Shown here: piece after piece, positions 40,984 to 50,134 of the stretch | How positions within the stretch are numbered: the first letter of the stretch is position 1 | How the letters are laid out: each line of letters starts with the position of its first letter | Assembly: GCA_013813715.1 (NCBI GenBank) | Contig: JACCRF010000018.1 | Location: 1-64,000, forward strand | Direction of reading: 5' to 3' | From: Gemmatimonadaceae bacterium | GTDB lineage: Bacteria; Gemmatimonadota; Gemmatimonadetes; Gemmatimonadales; Gemmatimonadaceae | DNA: 64,000 nt | The notes under the pieces: generated by a model | What the model was told of the DNA's origin: nothing | Seen by the model: only the letters and a program-made list of their open reading frames with translations | Database searches by the model: none | Translations under genes and position numbers: made by a program

Positions 40984-41438
40984 TCGCTCGTGTTCGTTGC
41001 CGGATTCTGGAGAGGGAACCTTAATATAACCGCCTGGCCGGCGCATTCCGCCCCGAGACCCGTCCGCGCGCCGAGCGCGCGGAGTGCACGCACTGCCCGG
41101 TCGGCCTCCGCATCCGTCGACAGTATGCGAAGCGTACGCGGGCCCTCGAGCTCGCAGTGCAGGCGACCATCGCTTCCGACGGCGCCCAGCACGAGATCCA
41201 TCAGCGCGGCCGATGCCTCAGCAAGCTTCGCCGACTCTTCCGACTGGGCCACCGCGTCCTCAACGAACTGGGCGATTCCCGTCAGCTCGGGCGAGTCGCG
41301 GCCAGTGCGGCTTCTCACGACTTCGAGGTTCACGACTAGGCCGTTGAGTGCGTTGCGCATCTCGTGCGCCGAGCTTCGAGCGACTTCGCGCAGCACGGCC
41401 AGCCAGGGCGCCGCCGCGCCGACCGCCTGGTCAATCAC
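40980..41438 (-). CDS. DHp-like (histidine kinase dimerisation/phosphoacceptor) protein lacking a recognisable ATPase domain
   Basis: 152 aa; H-box-like SSAHEMRNALNGLVVNLEVV. Stop overlaps the downstream response regulator start (ATGA). Confidence 0.75.
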   Translation of the reverse strand: MIDQAVGAAAPWLAVLREVARSSAHEMRNALNGLVVNLEVVRSRTGRDSPELTGIAQFVEDAVAQSEESAKLAEASAALMDLVLGAVGSDGRLHCELEGPRTLRILSTDAEADRAVRALRALGARTGLGAECAGQAVILRFPLQNPATNTSE

Positions 41439-42870
41439 TCAGGTCCGCATCATCCGGTGCTGCGCTGACAACTGCCAGACCCTCGTGAGGCTGCGGCCGG
41501 TGCTGCGGCACAAGCGTCACGTGACGCGCTACTGCGTCGGCGGTATTGGCGATGCCGAGCTGCGTGAAGAGAAAGCTGAACTTCTCGTCATACGCTGCGG
41601 CGAGGCCCGACTTCACCTCCACGCCGAGATCCCAGAACTTTCTCTTGAATGGCCCGAGTGCCTTCTTGCGCGTCTTGTAGAAGAACTGCTCATCAGAGTC
41701 AGAAGCCTTGCGCTCATCCTTGGCGTTCTCGCCCAGCCACTGATAGATCTCGCTCCTCAAGTCTTTCGGCAGGCGGTCATACAGCATTGTCTGGAAGTTG
41801 GTGGCGAGATGAATCTCCGCCGTTTCGGTGCGGGGGAAGTTGTTGAAAGCTGAGTCGGGCAGCGTTGACGCTCCATGCTGCACAGCACCGGCGAGACCGT
41901 ACTTTTCGCGCGCGACCTCGGACAGCCGCTGGAGGGTGCCAAAGTCAATCTGCACATCCCCGATAGTCCCGTCGGCCAGCACCACGCCACCATGCGTGGT
42001 TCCCGATTGCACGCTGATCTTGGAAAGCCCCGCGACTCCGGGCGCCCGCGCCTCGATGGCGCGATTGAATCCCTCCATGTACGCGTGCATCTCCTCTTCG
42101 GTGCTGTTCTGTGTGCCCACTTCGCCGATCTCCCCGCCCAATGAGATCGTGATGCCGGGCGGCTGCCGCTCTCGCACGTAGAGGGCGATATCCGCGGCCT
42201 GCTCGTAGTTGACCCGCTGCTGCTCGTCGAGCGTCGGCTTCGAGAGATCCACAAGGGTAGAGGTGTCCACGTCGATGTTGTAGAAGCCAGCCGCAATGGC
42301 CTCCCTTGCAAGGTGCTTCACGGCCTCCACTTCCGTCTCGGGGTCAACAGCGAATTTCTTCGCGCTCACCTGGAAGTGATCGCCCTGTATGAACAGAGGC
42401 CCCCGCCACCCTTCCCGAAGCGCGGCGGCCATGAGCACCGCCACATACTCGGCGGGCCGTTGATCTGTGTAGGCGATCTCCGACCGCGCTATCTCGCAAA
42501 TGAACGCACCAGCGTTCAGCTGTATCGACGTGCGAAAGATCGAGCGCGCGGTATCGTAAGTCATTCCGCGCACGTTGATCGCGGGTACCGTATATCCGCC
42601 AGTGTCGCCCCGTCCGCGCGCGACGTAGAGCTCGTGAATGGAGGACGGAATGACACCAACCGCCTGCCCGATCTCCCAGATAAGCCATCGCGCGTCGTCG
42701 CGCGTGGCATCGTCGCCGAAGACCGCCGCATGCGCCAAAGCGTCCATCTGCTCCGACGCGATGATGCTCGCGTCGACAACCGTCACGGTGCCGTCGTCGA
42801 CGCGCACGGCTCCCCTCATTAACACTTCGGGCATACCGGGGAAAGTCGCCGCGAAAAGCGGCCGCTGCAA
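41431..42870 (-). CDS. Class II fructose-bisphosphate aldolase family protein
   Basis: YTVPAINVRGMTYDTARSIFRT, PLFIQGDHFQVS, GFYNIDVDTSTLVDLSK, SLGGEIGEVGTQNSTEEEM, VQHGASTLPDSAF. Confidence 0.82.
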   Translation of the reverse strand: MQRPLFAATFPGMPEVLMRGAVRVDDGTVTVVDASIIASEQMDALAHAAVFGDDATRDDARWLIWEIGQAVGVIPSSIHELYVARGRGDTGGYTVPAINVRGMTYDTARSIFRTSIQLNAGAFICEIARSEIAYTDQRPAEYVAVLMAAALREGWRGPLFIQGDHFQVSAKKFAVDPETEVEAVKHLAREAIAAGFYNIDVDTSTLVDLSKPTLDEQQRVNYEQAADIALYVRERQPPGITISLGGEIGEVGTQNSTEEEMHAYMEGFNRAIEARAPGVAGLSKISVQSGTTHGGVVLADGTIGDVQIDFGTLQRLSEVAREKYGLAGAVQHGASTLPDSAFNNFPRTETAEIHLATNFQTMLYDRLPKDLRSEIYQWLGENAKDERKASDSDEQFFYKTRKKALGPFKRKFWDLGVEVKSGLAAAYDEKFSFLFTQLGIANTADAVARHVTLVPQHRPQPHEGLAVVSAAPDDADLSD

Positions 42871-42918
42871 GGGTCTGTCGCTGCCTCGTCTGCTCGTCTG
42901 GCGGTCAGGTGCGCGTTA

Positions 42919-43094
42919 ACACAGATGACACTGATGTACGCGAATGACACAGATGAGAAAAGCGAAAGGCACTACAACTGATTTAGGGGGGGGAACTATA
43001 GAAAGGAAAGACGTCGTTGTCTTTCCCCCAAATCATTAGCGCTTCTCTCCGATTTCATCTCTGTCATGAGTGTCCATCGGTGTCATCTGTGTCA
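42919..43094. repeat. Imperfect inverted copy pair of an ACAGATGACACCGATG-type intergenic repeat with central hairpin
   Basis: Left arm acacagatgacactgatgtacgcgaatgacacagatga. Reverse complement of the right arm gacacagatgacaccgatggacactcatgacagagatga. Both run into (g/t)atttagggggg or gatttggggg. Central ggaaagac-gtcgtt-gtctttcc. Confidence 0.75.
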
Positions 43095-43110
43095 AGGCGC
43101 CCTTACGGCG

Positions 43111-44487
43111 TCAGACGCTCCAGCGGGAGTCCGGTTCGGGGAGCGTGTCCCATTCTTTGCGAGCTGCATCGGCTCCCGGCCGTCCGAGCAGCGCGTATGC
43201 GAACTGCTTGCCTAACTCGACGCCGGGCTGATCGAACGCATCAACGCCGTAGAGCTGGCCCGCATACGCGGTCGCGAGCTCGAGCAGCATGATGAGACCA
43301 CCGACGTGCCACTCGTCTACCCGGTCCAGGTTAATTGTGAGATTCGGCCTGCCCCGCTTGGCGAGCGCTCCGGCGGTGGCCCGTTGCTCTACGTCGATCA
43401 GCTCGCCGAGCGTATGACCGCCGAGATAGCCCAGCTCCTTCACATCGGCGAAGGCATGGGGAATACGGACGTCCATCCCGCGGTCGCTCACCGAGACGAA
43501 CGTAACGGTCTTGTCCTCCGGGCCCTCCATGAACAACTGAACCTGGCTGTGCTGGTCGGTAGCGCCGAGCGCGGGGAGTGGTGTCTGCCCTACCGATTCC
43601 CCATCGGCGGTGTGCTTGCCGAGGCTTTCCGCCCAGAGCTGGACGAACCAGGCGGCCATGTCCCGCAGCGGATCGGAGTACGGCATGAAGACGTTGATAC
43701 GCTTTCCATGGCGCGTATCGGCCAGCCACTGAAGCGTGGCATAAACCCCCGCCGGGTTTTCCGATGCACGCGCCACGTCGCAACGTCGCGCCATGTCGGC
43801 GGCTCCCTCCAGCAGCGAGCGAATGTCGATGCCGAGGAGCGCCGCCGGCAGTGTGCCTACGGCGGTGAGGACACTGAAGCGTCCCCCGACGCTTGGCGGG
43901 ATGTCGAGCGCAGTTACGCCCAACGTCGCGGCGAGCGGGCGTAACGCGCCCTGTGCGGGGTCAGTGATGAACACCACGTGGTCGGCGATTGTCAGCCCCG
44001 CATTGCCGAGCCGCTCGTGTACGATCAGAAACTGCGACATCGTCTCCGCTGTGCCGCCCGATTTGGACGTCACGATGAACAGTGTTTTCGCGAGGGCGAG
44101 GCGGCCGAGCAGGGCGGCAATCGTGACCGGGTCGACGTTGTCCAGGGCGTGCAGCCGGGGGAAGCCGCCCCGCGCATCGTCCGAGAGCAGGTTCCAGCCG
44201 CTCGGCGAGAGCGCAGTGCGAAGTGCAACCGGTCCGAGCGCGGATCCGCCGATGCCGAGGATGACGACATCGGCGTAACGGCCGGTGACCGAGTCCGCGT
44301 ACGATTCCACCTGCTCGAGGAGAGCGGCGTCGCCTACGACGTCGGCGAATCCGACCTTTCCTCCCTCTCTCAGACGAGTGAATCCGGCGTGCGCGTTCTC
44401 GAACGCTGCGGCACTGCTCATCCATTCTTCGGCTGGTATGCCGCCGGCGGCGCCGCCGATCATGTTGGAGTAGTCGATCCGGATGCT
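43111..44487 (-). CDS. pgi: Glucose-6-phosphate isomerase
   Basis: VVILGIGGSALGPVALRTAL, FIVTSKSGGTAETMSQFL, VGGRFSVLTAVGTLPAALLGID, LPALGATDQHSQVQLFMEGPEDK. Confidence 0.94.
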   Translation of the reverse strand, partial: SIRIDYSNMIGGAAGGIPAEEWMSSAAAFENAHAGFTRLREGGKVGFADVVGDAALLEQVESYADSVTGRYADVVILGIGGSALGPVALRTALSPSGWNLLSDDARGGFPRLHALDNVDPVTIAALLGRLALAKTLFIVTSKSGGTAETMSQFLIVHERLGNAGLTIADHVVFITDPAQGALRPLAATLGVTALDIPPSVGGRFSVLTAVGTLPAALLGIDIRSLLEGAADMARRCDVARASENPAGVYATLQWLADTRHGKRINVFMPYSDPLRDMAAWFVQLWAESLGKHTADGESVGQTPLPALGATDQHSQVQLFMEGPEDKTVTFVSVSDRGMDVRIPHAFADVKELGYLGGHTLGELIDVEQRATAGALAKRGRPNLTINLDRVDEWHVGGLIMLLELATAYAGQLYGVDAFDQPGVELGKQFAYALLGRPGADAARKEWDTLPEPDSRWSV

Positions 44488-44500
44488 CATGCCGCGTTCC

Positions 44501-45280
44501 TCAATCAATTCGGATTGTGAGGCCATCGAACGCCGGAGCGATGCCGCGTGGCAGCTCAGCCTCAAGATCGGCGTGAAAGTTGTCGTGGGTCAGGTGAGTG
44601 AGATACGTCCGCTCCGCGCCCACTGCTTGTGCCGTGCGAATCGCCTCGGGAATGCTGAGATGAGTCGGATGTCCCGTGCGGAAGAGCGCGTTCAGCACGA
44701 GCACCTTTGCTCCACTGAACGCTTTCAGCGCTTTCGCCGGGAGCTGCTTCGCGTCGGTAACGTACGCGAGCGGCCCGATTCGGTATCCGAATACGTCGAC
44801 GGCTCCATGGGGCAACGCGACGGGGGTCACCTCCGCATCCGCGATCTCTACCGTCTCACCGTCGGCAAGGGCGATTGCCCTGCCCTCTGGCTTGGATGTA
44901 CCCGGCAGGGGGCGGATACTGTCGTCGAAGATGTAAGGAAAGCGCGACGCGAGGCGGACGAGTGAATCAGCCGGTCCGTACATGTCGAGCGGCACGTCGC
45001 GCCGCATCGAGATAGCGCGAATGTCGTCCAACCCGTGGGCATGATCGGCGTGATCGTGCGTGTACAGCACGGCGTCGACACGATCTATTCCCGCGGCGAT
45101 CAACTGAAGCCGAAGCTCGGGCGGCGTGTCGATGAGCAGGCGCGCCCCCCCGTTGGTCTCGACGATCGCGCCCACTCTGTTGCGTTTGTCGCGCGGATCA
45201 GGAGAATGGCAGACCGCGCACCCGCAGCCGACCTGTGGAACGCCAAAGCTCGTGCCGGTGCCGAGAAAGGTGAGCTTCAT
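44501..45280 (-). CDS. MBL fold metallo-hydrolase (PhnP-like)
   Basis: LTFLGTGTSFGVPQVGCGCAVC, LLIDTPPELRLQL, YTHDHADHAHGLDDIR. Confidence 0.9.
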   Translation of the reverse strand: MKLTFLGTGTSFGVPQVGCGCAVCHSPDPRDKRNRVGAIVETNGGARLLIDTPPELRLQLIAAGIDRVDAVLYTHDHADHAHGLDDIRAISMRRDVPLDMYGPADSLVRLASRFPYIFDDSIRPLPGTSKPEGRAIALADGETVEIADAEVTPVALPHGAVDVFGYRIGPLAYVTDAKQLPAKALKAFSGAKVLVLNALFRTGHPTHLSIPEAIRTAQAVGAERTYLTHLTHDNFHADLEAELPRGIAPAFDGLTIRID

Positions 45281-45344
45281 CGCGCAGGGCGCGCGGGTGT
45301 CGCCCCACGCGCGCGCGAACGCTGGGCGCGCGCGCGCCGCACGC

Positions 45345-46760
45345 TCAGATCACCTCCACCTTGAGCAGATTCGTCGTGCCGGGAACGTCGAAAGGGACTC
45401 CGGCAGTCACGATGATGCGGTCGCCGCGCTCCGCCAGCCCCCGTTTTAGCGCGACGTCGATGGCGTGCTCGCGCATCTCTTCGTACGTCTCACAGTGCGG
45501 CACGATTTCGGGAATCAAGCCCCACACCAGCGCCATTTGCCGGTAAGTGCGCGGCTGATCGGTAAGTGCGAGAATCGAAACGCCCGGCCGGTGCGATGCA
45601 ACCACCCGAGCCGAGAAACCGCTCTTGGTGAAAACAACGACAAGGGGAGAGTTCAGCATGTCCACCGCGGCTGTCGTCGCCGCGGCGATCGCCACCTCGG
45701 TCGTCACGGTGGTTCCTTCACGCGGAGGCGCGCGGCGTATCCGGAGAGCCGGCGGATGGCGCTCGACTTCGGTGATTATCCTGCTCATGGCTTCGACGGC
45801 AAGGCGCGGGTACGCGCCCGCTGCAGTCTCGGCCGAAAGCATCACAGCGTCAGTGCCATCCAGGATGGCGTTTGCAACGTCGCTCGCTTCAGCGCGGGTA
45901 GGGCGCGGATGCGTGATCATCGACTCGAGCATCTGAGTTGCCGTTATCACCGGCCGTCCCAGGCGGTTCGCAAGGGAGATAATTCGCTTCTGGGCCCCTG
46001 GGACGACTTCGAATGGCAGCTCCACGCCGAGGTCGCCGCGCGCGACCATCACTCCGTCCGACGCTTCGATGATGCTCTCGATGTTCTGGAGAGCGACATC
46101 CTTCTCGACCTTGGCAATGACGAGCAGCGTGCGCGGAACCATGCCGCGCAACGCCTCGATGTCCTGCGCTCGGCGCACGAAGCTGAGCGCGAGGTAATCG
46201 AGATCGTGCTCGACCGCGAAGCGGATGTCGGCGGTATCCTTCTCGGTAATCGACGGCGCCGAAACGTGGACACCGGGCAGATTCAAGCCCTTGTGGGGAT
46301 TGATCTCACCACCGTGAAGCACCCTCGTTTTGACACGGGGTGCGGCGACCTCCATCGCGATCAGCTCGATCAACCCGTCATCGATCAGAATCCGATCGCC
46401 GACGCGGACATCCGTCGCGAGTCGGTCGTAGGTGATCGGTATCTCGGCACCGCGCTCGAGGCCCTCGTGCACGAGGACGACGTCCTGGCCTTGCGACACG
46501 GTGATCGGCTCGGCGATACCTCCGACGCGGATGCGGGGCCCCTGGAGATCGCCGAGGATGGCAATCGGGCGACAGCACTCGATCCCGAGCCGCCGCAGCG
46601 TGTCGATCGTCCGGGCGTGCTGGTCGTGCGTGCCGTGCGAGAAATTGAGACGGGCAACGTTCATGCCCGCGTCGATCAGCCCGCGGATTCCCTCTTCAGT
46701 CGAGCTCGCTGGTCCGAGAGTACAAACGATCTTGGTGCGCGGGGTGTAGACAGCCGTCAC
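45345..46760 (-). CDS. pyk: Pyruvate kinase
   Basis: TKIVCTLGPASSTEEGIRGLIDAGMNVARLNFSHGT, VMVARGDLGVELPFEVVPGAQKRII, PVITATQMLESMI. Confidence 0.96.
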   Translation of the reverse strand: MTAVYTPRTKIVCTLGPASSTEEGIRGLIDAGMNVARLNFSHGTHDQHARTIDTLRRLGIECCRPIAILGDLQGPRIRVGGIAEPITVSQGQDVVLVHEGLERGAEIPITYDRLATDVRVGDRILIDDGLIELIAMEVAAPRVKTRVLHGGEINPHKGLNLPGVHVSAPSITEKDTADIRFAVEHDLDYLALSFVRRAQDIEALRGMVPRTLLVIAKVEKDVALQNIESIIEASDGVMVARGDLGVELPFEVVPGAQKRIISLANRLGRPVITATQMLESMITHPRPTRAEASDVANAILDGTDAVMLSAETAAGAYPRLAVEAMSRIITEVERHPPALRIRRAPPREGTTVTTEVAIAAATTAAVDMLNSPLVVVFTKSGFSARVVASHRPGVSILALTDQPRTYRQMALVWGLIPEIVPHCETYEEMREHAIDVALKRGLAERGDRIIVTAGVPFDVPGTTNLLKVEVI

Positions 46761-47893
46761 TTATGCGTCGCGAGCTGACTCATCTTGCGCTCGATTCCGG
46801 CGATCAGCGCTTCAAAGGATTTCTGGAAGCTCGCGAGCCCGTCCACGAGCAGCTTGTCGGTGACGTCGCGCATCGAAACCCCCACCGCCTCAACCTCCCG
46901 CAGTAAGCCCTCGGCGGCGCCTATCCGGCTATCAACCGTACGCTGCACGTCTCCATGTTCGCGGAATGCCTCGATGAGCGCGGGAGGCATCGTATTGACC
47001 GTCGTGGGGCCGATCAGATCCTCTACGTACATGACATCGCGATACGCCGGATTCTTGACTCCGGTGCTCGCCCAAAGCGGCTTCTGCCGCCGCGCGCCGT
47101 GTTCCTCGAGCTGCTTCCAGCGCGGCTCGGCGAACCGCCGCGTGAAGAGCCGGTAGGCGAGCTTCGCGTTCGCCACGGCGGCCCGTCCCTTGAGCATCTT
47201 GAGACGATCGCGGTCGGACGGATTCGCCGCTTTGATCAGCTCGTCGAGCCGCTTGTCCACCTCGGTGTCGACGCGGCTCACGAAGAAGCTCGCGACCGAA
47301 AAAACGTGGTTCACCGGGTGTCCGGCGGCGACGCGGTCTTCGAGCCCGGACATGTAGGCATCGATCACGCTGTCGTGCGCGTCGAGGGAAAAAAGGAGAG
47401 TGATGTTCACGTTGATGCCGGCCCCGATGAGCTCGCGCACTGCGAGGGCTCCCTGTGGGGTGCCGGGCACCTTCACCATTACGTTGGGGCGGTCGACTGT
47501 CCGCCAGAGGCGCTTCGCCTCCTCCACCGTCTCGCCGACCTCATGCGCGACTCCTGGCGAGACTTCTATCGATACATAGCCGTCGTCGCGGCCCGTGCGC
47601 TCGTAAACGCCCGCGAACAGGTCGCACGCGCGCTGCACATCGGTGGTCTCGACCAGCTCGAACAGCTCGTGCCCCGAAAGCTCCGAGGAAGCGCCGGTGA
47701 GCTGCTCGTCGTATTCCGTGCCCTCGGCCAATGCCTTCTCGAAGATCGTCGGGTTCGACGTCATGCCGGTCAGAAAGTCCTCGGCGATGCTCCTCTCGAG
47801 CTTGCCGTCAAAGAGCATTGGCCGATCTATGTTGTCGAGCCAGATCGATTGGCCTTCATTGTGAAGCTGTTCGAGCCGATTTCTGGTCATCAT
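46757..47893 (-). CDS. tal: Transaldolase
   Basis: QSIWLDNIDRPML, DFLTGMTSNPTIFEKA, VMVKVPGTPQGALAVRELIGAGINVNITLLFS, QKPLWASTGVKNPAYRDVMYVEDLIGPTTVNTMPP. Stop overlaps the pyk start. Confidence 0.95.
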   Translation of the reverse strand: MMTRNRLEQLHNEGQSIWLDNIDRPMLFDGKLERSIAEDFLTGMTSNPTIFEKALAEGTEYDEQLTGASSELSGHELFELVETTDVQRACDLFAGVYERTGRDDGYVSIEVSPGVAHEVGETVEEAKRLWRTVDRPNVMVKVPGTPQGALAVRELIGAGINVNITLLFSLDAHDSVIDAYMSGLEDRVAAGHPVNHVFSVASFFVSRVDTEVDKRLDELIKAANPSDRDRLKMLKGRAAVANAKLAYRLFTRRFAEPRWKQLEEHGARRQKPLWASTGVKNPAYRDVMYVEDLIGPTTVNTMPPALIEAFREHGDVQRTVDSRIGAAEGLLREVEAVGVSMRDVTDKLLVDGLASFQKSFEALIAGIERKMSQLATHK

Positions 47894-47968
47894 TCCTCCT
47901 GCTCCAATTCTAATCCCGAAACGAAAGAGGCGCAGAGCCGACTGAGCACAGAGGGGTTGCGAAATCGC

Positions 47969-48352
47969 CTATCTGGTCTGGATGAGAATTGCACCTCCCA
48001 TGTGCCCGGTGCCGAATCTCGTCGTTGCGTCGCCGGCGTTGAGGTACTCCACGCGCACGATCTGCTCGGCGCTGAGCGTCTTCAGCGACTCGAGATTCCC
48101 GAAGTGCATGTTATCGACATACACTTCCGCACGCACGGGAACCGGATTGCGCGGCGACAGTGCGCCGCGCGTGCGCAGGAACTCCGGCCGCAGATGGGCG
48201 ATCATGTCCCATGCGGTCCACCCGGGCGATTTCGACATCTCGGCTGTCGTGAGGATATGGCGATCCCTGCTTCCGTCGGGGAACGCAGTCGTGGCCGAGG
48301 AACACGCCGAGATACAGAAGAGAAGCAAGGCCACTGTCGAGATGCGTCGCAT
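47969..48352 (-). CDS. Small lipoprotein resembling a stand-alone TonB-receptor plug domain
   Basis: MRRISTVALLLFCISACSS lipobox, then AEVYVDNMHFGNLESLKTLSAEQIVRVEYLNAGDATTRFGTGHMGGAILIQTR; no barrel follows. Confidence 0.75.
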   Translation of the reverse strand: MRRISTVALLLFCISACSSATTAFPDGSRDRHILTTAEMSKSPGWTAWDMIAHLRPEFLRTRGALSPRNPVPVRAEVYVDNMHFGNLESLKTLSAEQIVRVEYLNAGDATTRFGTGHMGGAILIQTR

Positions 48353-48404
48353 TCGTTCCCCTTGTCCTTCGAGTCGCACTCCGGTTACTGCCCTGCCGCA
48401 TCCG

Positions 48405-48596
48405 CTAGAAGTCGCGCTTCTTCATCTCGGCGAAAAAGCGGTCGCTTTCAGCGCGCTGCTTGATCGTCGCTTCGTCCGTCGGATCGTCGGCGAGATTCTT
48501 GTCGTACTTTTTTCCGAACCCCTTTGGAATCGAGGAGGAGGTGCCTGATTTTGCCGCGTTCTTTCTGGCCAGGGCGGCAAGTTTTCGTTTGTCCAT
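48405..48596 (-). CDS. Hypothetical small protein
   Basis: 63 aa, charged, MDKRKLAALARKNAAKSG...FFAEMKKRDF; no overlapping better candidate. Confidence 0.55.
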   Translation of the reverse strand: MDKRKLAALARKNAAKSGTSSSIPKGFGKKYDKNLADDPTDEATIKQRAESDRFFAEMKKRDF

Positions 48597-48685
48597 TTCG
48601 GTGGGTGGAAGGGATGCTTAACTGAGGCACATGTCACGCCTCCGCGCAAGGTGATCTACGCACCTTGGGATCCCGAAAGCAAAAC

Positions 48686-48750
48686 CTTACGACCGATGAC
48701 GCAAATGTGTCATCCGTGTTCATCGATGTCATCTGTTGTAGGGTTTTTGT
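48686..48750. repeat. Copy of the dispersed ACAGATGACATCGATGAACACGGATGA repeat, overlapping the 3' end of the thioesterase gene
   Basis: Minus strand acaacagatgacatcgatgaacacggatgacac shares its core with copies at 42919-43094 and 53315-53383. Confidence 0.65.
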
Positions 48751-49171
48751 TTTCCGACTCGCTCCGACGCCTTACGATTGCCAGCGTACAGCGCGAGACG
48801 CAGACAAGACGCTTCTCCTCGTCCTCGATCCTGATCTCCCAGACGTGCGTCTTGCGGCCGCGGTGCAGGGGTGTCGCGGTCGCGGTGACCATGCCGTCCG
48901 TTTTTGAGCGAAGGTGATTTGCGTTGAGCTCCAAGCCAACCGCTGCCTGAGTCTCGGGATCGACATTCATCAATGCGCCCAGCGAAGCCACGGTCTCGGC
49001 GAGTGCGGCGGACGCGCCGCCGTGGAGCAGTCCGAATGGCTGTCGCGTCGTGTCGTCGACCGGCATCGCCGCCACGACTCGGTCGGGGGTCAGCTCAATG
49101 AGGTCGATACCGATGGCTTTCGCAAGGCCGTGGTTTGCCATCGCCTTACGTTCTTCGAATATGCTATCCAC
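48710..49171 (-). CDS. PaaI-type hotdog-fold thioesterase
   Basis: GIDLIELTPDRVVAAMPVDDTTRQPFGLLHGGASAALAETVASLGA...VGLELNANHLRS. Confidence 0.9.
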   Translation of the reverse strand: MDSIFEERKAMANHGLAKAIGIDLIELTPDRVVAAMPVDDTTRQPFGLLHGGASAALAETVASLGALMNVDPETQAAVGLELNANHLRSKTDGMVTATATPLHRGRKTHVWEIRIEDEEKRLVCVSRCTLAIVRRRSESENKNPTTDDIDEHG

Positions 49172-49429
49172 GGGTTCGTGCGCCGGATGACTTCAAGTTT
49201 GTCCTGTTAAGCGCAGAGCGAGACGGATGAAAGCGCAAGTTCGCACACGATCCACAAGATTGGTAAGCCGTCCTCAACGGCCACTGCCGGCCGGCGGTTC
49301 AACCGCCTCGCAGAATCACCGATCCGTGCTCGACTCGATCGTGATCCCAATCGAGTTTCGGGCGCTGGCTCAGTTCATACCTGGGCTTATTACACACAAC
49401 TGTACGGATGAGCATTTGTCCAGGATGAG

Positions 49430-50134
49430 TTACCGCCGGTTTGCATTGGGCCCCAGATATTCTCGAGCAAACGCGTCGTGCGCCCATGCAGCGTCAGCAC
49501 TACCGAGCGAATAGGTCGTTCCGCTGGTCACCCAGGTAACCGAGTCAAGAAATGGCCTGAGCAGGTTCACCTCGTGCCCGGTGATAACGACGGCACAGCC
49601 CTGATGTGCCAACATTCTAAATGATTCCCCGAGTAGCTGGCAGACCTTTGGATCGACACTACGAAATGGCTCGTCCGCCAGGAGGCACAGCGGGCGACGC
49701 ACGAGAGCCAGGGCGATTTCGACGCGCCTGACCTCGCCTGCGGATAGTGATTCGGCCGTGGCGTCGAGGAGCGCAACGAGAGAAAGGCGGCTCAATACTT
49801 CCTCGCAGTCACCGGGTCCGAATCGGTTCTCGATTAGGTCGAAGTGCCGTCGTACCGTCATTGCAGGGACGAGGTTGTTGGATTCGGCGAGGTAGAACAT
49901 GCCGCGAGCGGCGAGAGAGCTCAGGCGGGGGCGATAATGCCGCTGGCCGCAGAACTGCACCCACCCACTGTCGGGCTGCAGGGCGCCAGCCGAAATCTTG
50001 AGCAGCGTCGACTTCCCCGAGCCCACGCGGCCAACCACACCCACGATTTCGCCTGCCGAGACAGTCAGGCGTCCAGAGCTCAGGACGCGACGCCCGGAAA
50101 AACTTCGGCTGATCGAATCGGCCCAGAGGATCAT
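49430..50134 (-). CDS. ABC transporter ATP-binding protein, LptB-like
   Basis: GRVGSGKSTLLKISAGALQP, LSAGEVRRVEIALALVRRPLCLLADEPFRSVDP, VITGHEV, C-terminal FAREYLG. MILWADS start overlaps the upstream ORF stop. Confidence 0.85.
   Translation of the reverse strand: MILWADSISRSFSGRRVLSSGRLTVSAGEIVGVVGRVGSGKSTLLKISAGALQPDSGWVQFCGQRHYRPRLSSLAARGMFYLAESNNLVPAMTVRRHFDLIENRFGPGDCEEVLSRLSLVALLDATAESLSAGEVRRVEIALALVRRPLCLLADEPFRSVDPKVCQLLGESFRMLAHQGCAVVITGHEVNLLRPFLDSVTWVTSGTTYSLGSADAAWAHDAFAREYLGPNANRR

Noticed and set aside
40555-41853. 432-aa plus-strand ORF
   Set aside because: Spans the antisense of three well-supported minus-strand genes.
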